Shown here one piece after another: positions 5,570-7,815 of a stretch of DNA of 7,815 bases (the stretch's first letter is position 1; each line of letters begins with the position of its first letter). Below the pieces are notes generated by a model. The model was not told where the DNA came from and did no database searches. It worked only from the letters and a program-made list of their open reading frames with translations. The stretch covers positions 1 to 7,815 of the forward strand of contig CATZKS010000103.1 in the NCBI GenBank assembly GCA_958421035.1, written 5' to 3'. Position numbers and translations under genes: made by a program. The DNA is from an uncultured Collinsella sp. (lineage in GTDB: Bacteria; Actinomycetota; Coriobacteriia; Coriobacteriales; Coriobacteriaceae).

Positions 5570-6767
5570 CAGCTACTTCGACGGCGCGGTCTCGAAGACC
5601 CTCGCGGACGTCGATATCGACGCAGGTAGGAGTAATCAGCACGAGTTCAACGGCACGCTGCCGCTGAGGTCGCTGTTCGGTGACGACGACATCCGCGACA
5701 TCCGCACCACGTTCGCCTACATGTGCGACGAGGCGGAGCCGGAGATGTGCGACGGGACCGTGACTTGGTACGATGCGCGCCGCAAACATCCCACGAGAAC
5801 CGAGTACCGTCTCTACTACAAGGACAACCCCGCCATCAGGCAGGCATCCGCTGGCGACCTCATGGTGGTCGCCAACTCCGATGACCTCGGGCTGCTCATC
5901 ATCTTCGCTAAAAAAGGCTCGACCATCGAGTCGCAGCTGAGGTGGCTGTTCGGCTTCGAGGAGCCCGACCGCTCGGGCTATGCCGTATCAAAGGGCGAGC
6001 GCAACCGTATCGGTGCGGTGGCCTCGCGCATCCTCGGCATGATTGGTATCGAGACGCGCGCTCCCTTGAGCGCGGATATCTACTTGGACGATATGGTCAA
6101 GAGGTTTGGACATACGTTTCCGAAGGGCATCGACTTTACGGAGTACTCCATCTCAACCCTTGAAGGTCTCGACTGGGCGGATGACCCCGATCGAAGCCTG
6201 CTCGCGTGCTACGAGCGCGAGGAATTGCTGTTCAAGGTGTTTGAGCGCCATCTGCTTGAGAGAGACCTTGCGCCCTATTTGAACGGCCAGCTCGACGTCG
6301 ACGGCATTCTGAAGACCACCATGTCGACCTTCCAGCGCAGGAAGTCCCGCGCGGGCACAGCGTTCGAGCACCAGCTTGAGTTCCTGTTCAAGGGTAGGGG
6401 AATCCGATACTCCGCACAGCCCTACACCGAGGGAAAGTCGAAGCCGGACTTCATTTTTCCGTCAATCGAGTGCTACCGGGATGAGGGGTTCCCCTCCTCG
6501 AGCCTTACGATGCTCGGTGCGAAGACGACCATCAAGGAGCGCTGGAGGCAGGTGCTCGAGGAGGCGAACCGCATCGAGCGTAAGCACCTTATCACGCTGG
6601 AGCCCGCCGTGAGCGTGGACTACACGAACGCCATGCGTGACAGCAAGCTCCAGCTCGTCATCCCCTCCCAGCTTTTCCCCACCTACACGCCTTCACAGCA
6701 AGAATGGCTCATGGATGTGGGAGGCTTCTGCGAGATGGTCGAGGAGAGGCAACGGGTACTTGACTAG
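5550..6767 (+). CDS. EcoRII-like type II restriction endonuclease
   Basis: The 405-residue protein is nearly the length of EcoRII (404 from memory). The C-terminal catalytic domain (about 255-400) is unmistakable: FQRRKSRAGTAFEHQLEFLF (261-280), TEGKSKPDFIFPS (293-305), AKTTIKERWRQVLEEA (324-339) and LQLVIPSQL (367-375). Asp300, Lys325 and Glu338 sit 25 and 13 residues apart, the spacing I know for EcoRII Asp299, Lys324 and Glu337. The N-terminal ~135 residues correspond to the EcoRII effector-DNA-binding (B3-like) domain but are diverged, so two-site (type IIE) activation is inferred. The target is probably CCWGG or CCNGG, cut before the first C. GGGAG at 5536-5540 precedes the ATG at 9 nt spacing. 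The 20-nt overlap with the methyltransferase implies coupled translation from one mRNA. The sequence is intact, so it is probably active. Confidence 0.94.
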   Translation: MDYGALSSYFDGAVSKTLADVDIDAGRSNQHEFNGTLPLRSLFGDDDIRDIRTTFAYMCDEAEPEMCDGTVTWYDARRKHPTRTEYRLYYKDNPAIRQASAGDLMVVANSDDLGLLIIFAKKGSTIESQLRWLFGFEEPDRSGYAVSKGERNRIGAVASRILGMIGIETRAPLSADIYLDDMVKRFGHTFPKGIDFTEYSISTLEGLDWADDPDRSLLACYEREELLFKVFERHLLERDLAPYLNGQLDVDGILKTTMSTFQRRKSRAGTAFEHQLEFLFKGRGIRYSAQPYTEGKSKPDFIFPSIECYRDEGFPSSSLTMLGAKTTIKERWRQVLEEANRIERKHLITLEPAVSVDYTNAMRDSKLQLVIPSQLFPTYTPSQQEWLMDVGGFCEMVEERQRVLD

Positions 6768-7111
6768 GCCGGGACAATAAGAGCGTTGAGGCGGCGCGCA
6801 AGCGCATGACCATCCTGAAGGGCTCCGAAAAGATTGTGGCATCGCTCAATCAGTTCGGCGTTGTCCGGCGCGTGAGGCGGGGGCACTACGTGATTGCAGA
6901 GCCCATCGAACTGAATGACGAGCTTACGCGGTTTTTGGTCTTTGCCGACATGCTGGTAAACCGGTCGAGTTACCGGACGTTCCTGGAACTGCAGGACGTG
7001 GCCGAGTTGTTTCCGTTCGCGTGCCGTGTGAGCAAGGAGGGACTTGTGGCTGACGAGCGGTTCGAGGTGAACAACTTCGGCGGGGAGTTCTCGGTGGGGA
7101 TACGGGAGTAG
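6764..7111 (+). pseudogene. Probable 5'-truncated gene remnant of unknown function
   Basis: An ATG at 6806 opens a 101-codon frame ending at 7111, with strongly coding-like third positions. It has no ribosome-binding site at a usable distance, and the frame continues coding-like upstream (DNKSVEAARKRM) until it reaches the endonuclease stop region near 6764. This suggests the head of a longer gene was lost where the R-M module now ends. A segment such as ASLNQFGVVRRVRRGHYVI (positions 12-30 from that ATG) resembles the recognition helix and wing of a winged helix domain, but this is only a resemblance. The rest (ELQDVAELFPFACRVSKEG and NNFGGEFSVGIRE) matches no family I know. It could alternatively be an intact small gene translated by coupling with the endonuclease. 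It ends 17 bp from the convergent gene. Confidence 0.45.
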
Positions 7112-7132
7112 GAGAGTACAGGTCACTCCTAC
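7108..7132. repeat. Inverted repeat spanning both convergent stop codons
   Basis: GTAGGAG (7108-7114) and CTCCTAC (7126-7132) form a 7-bp stem with an 11-nt loop. The stem contains the TAG stop of each convergent gene. There is no U-run on either side, so it is not a classical intrinsic terminator, though a hairpin here may help separate the transcripts. Confidence 0.35.
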
Positions 7133-7815
7133 GACGCAACACCTTTGCCACGCGTGAAAAGCATATCGTCAATCGAAAGCTGCAGGATTTGCAGTTTACC
7201 CTGCTCCTCGGCTGGTATCAGCGACGAATCGAGCTTCTCCTTAAGGACTGCGACTATGTACTGGCAGTTGATTGTGCTGGCGCGTGCGATTATGTCACGC
7301 AACACCTTACCCTCGATGTTTTCAAGGACGTCATGCACTATGAAGCGCGGAGTCTTGATGCCCTTTGATTCTGCAAACTGCTGATACGCTAAATCAAATG
7401 CGGCGATGAGTGACTTGCGTGTGCCCGTGCTGGAGCCAGCGGTATCACGTATTGCAACGGGGAACTTGTTCGACTCTTCATAGTAAACGAGCAGCGGCGA
7501 TTCGTTGTTGAACTCCCTGGCAAGCGGAGTGAAGAATGCGTTAAACGCAAGCATCATTGCAGCAAAATCGTTGGATTGCGGCTCGTCGCCATCATCAGAC
7601 GAGCCAAGCGATGCGATTTTTCCCTCAATGCTGGTCTGTTCTACCTCAAAGCTGTTGAGCGTATCTATTACTTCTCGGCATTTGCCGATACTGCTCGAAA
7701 GCTCAACTAGGCGTGCCTGAAGCGACTCGTACTCATCGATGAGGTCTTGCTCCACCAATGACATGAATTGGCTGTTCTGCGATGACAGTTGGCTGATTTC
7801 ACGTTGCACAGATGC
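7129..7815 (-). CDS. DUF2326-type ABC/SMC-like ATPase, C-terminal part (runs off the window)
   Basis: The frame is open to the window edge, so only the last ~228 residues are seen; the GTG at 7809 is internal. The visible protein begins with a coiled-coil-like stretch (about 70 residues rich in Glu/Leu/Gln). A linker follows, then the second half of an ABC ATPase head. This has a signature-like TAGSSTGTRKSLIAAFDLA (about 123-141 counted from that GTG) and a Walker B-like PRFIVHDVLENIE (154-166) with Asp160 and acidic Glu163/Glu166, then a strand INCQYIVAVLKEKL (180-193). The pattern matches DUF2326 proteins, which are linked to three-component ABC systems thought to act in anti-phage or nucleic-acid conflicts. 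The N-terminal Walker A and any partner genes would lie to the right. Assignment rests on motif resemblance. Confidence 0.7.
   Translation of the reverse strand, partial: ASVQREISQLSSQNSQFMSLVEQDLIDEYESLQARLVELSSSIGKCREVIDTLNSFEVEQTSIEGKIASLGSSDDGDEPQSNDFAAMMLAFNAFFTPLAREFNNESPLLVYYEESNKFPVAIRDTAGSSTGTRKSLIAAFDLAYQQFAESKGIKTPRFIVHDVLENIEGKVLRDIIARASTINCQYIVAVLKEKLDSSLIPAEEQGKLQILQLSIDDMLFTRGKGVAS

Overview
The window reads as a chromosomal segment of a moderately high-GC bacterium. Mannose-family PTS genes, galM, a DeoR regulator and G/C-rich third codon positions fit a gut Coriobacteriia (Collinsella-like) host. That assignment is inference; there is no rRNA or other decisive marker here.

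Left part (1-3062), housekeeping and carbohydrate metabolism. The 3' end of an unidentified + strand gene with a C-terminal membrane helix is followed by a complete tRNA-Thr(CGT) on the - strand, with a promoter and terminator. Next comes a lone PTS EIIB subunit of the mannose/fructose/sorbose family (+), whose phospho-accepting His is a Tyr. A shared terminator separates it from convergent galM (-), which is divergent from a DeoR-family sugar regulator (+).

Right part (3104-7815), a small defence/accessory island. It holds a RelE/ParE-Phd/YefM toxin-antitoxin pair (-), an excisionase-like HTH_17 protein (+) and a ~377-bp non-coding stretch. Then comes a complete type II restriction-modification pair on the + strand: an m5C methyltransferase with an N-terminal HTH, overlapping an EcoRII-like endonuclease by 20 nt. 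A 101-codon coding remnant follows. Last is the 3' end of a convergent gene encoding a DUF2326-type ABC/SMC-like ATPase that runs off the window.

The most notable signal is AGGACATATTGTCCT, a perfect inverted repeat 23 bp before the methyltransferase ATG. From memory it differs by one central base from the operator of the autorepressing M.SsoII/M.Ecl18kI methyltransferases. With the HTH at the N-terminus of this methyltransferase, it suggests self-repression that, because the genes are in tandem, could also cover the endonuclease. The endonuclease keeps the EcoRII D-x24-K-x12-E catalytic spacing exactly, so a CCWGG/CCNGG-type target is likely.

No CRISPR array, insertion sequence or integrase was seen. 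The new-looking elements are the combination of SsoII-type control with an EcoRII-type nuclease, the His-less EIIB, and the truncated gene beside the R-M module.
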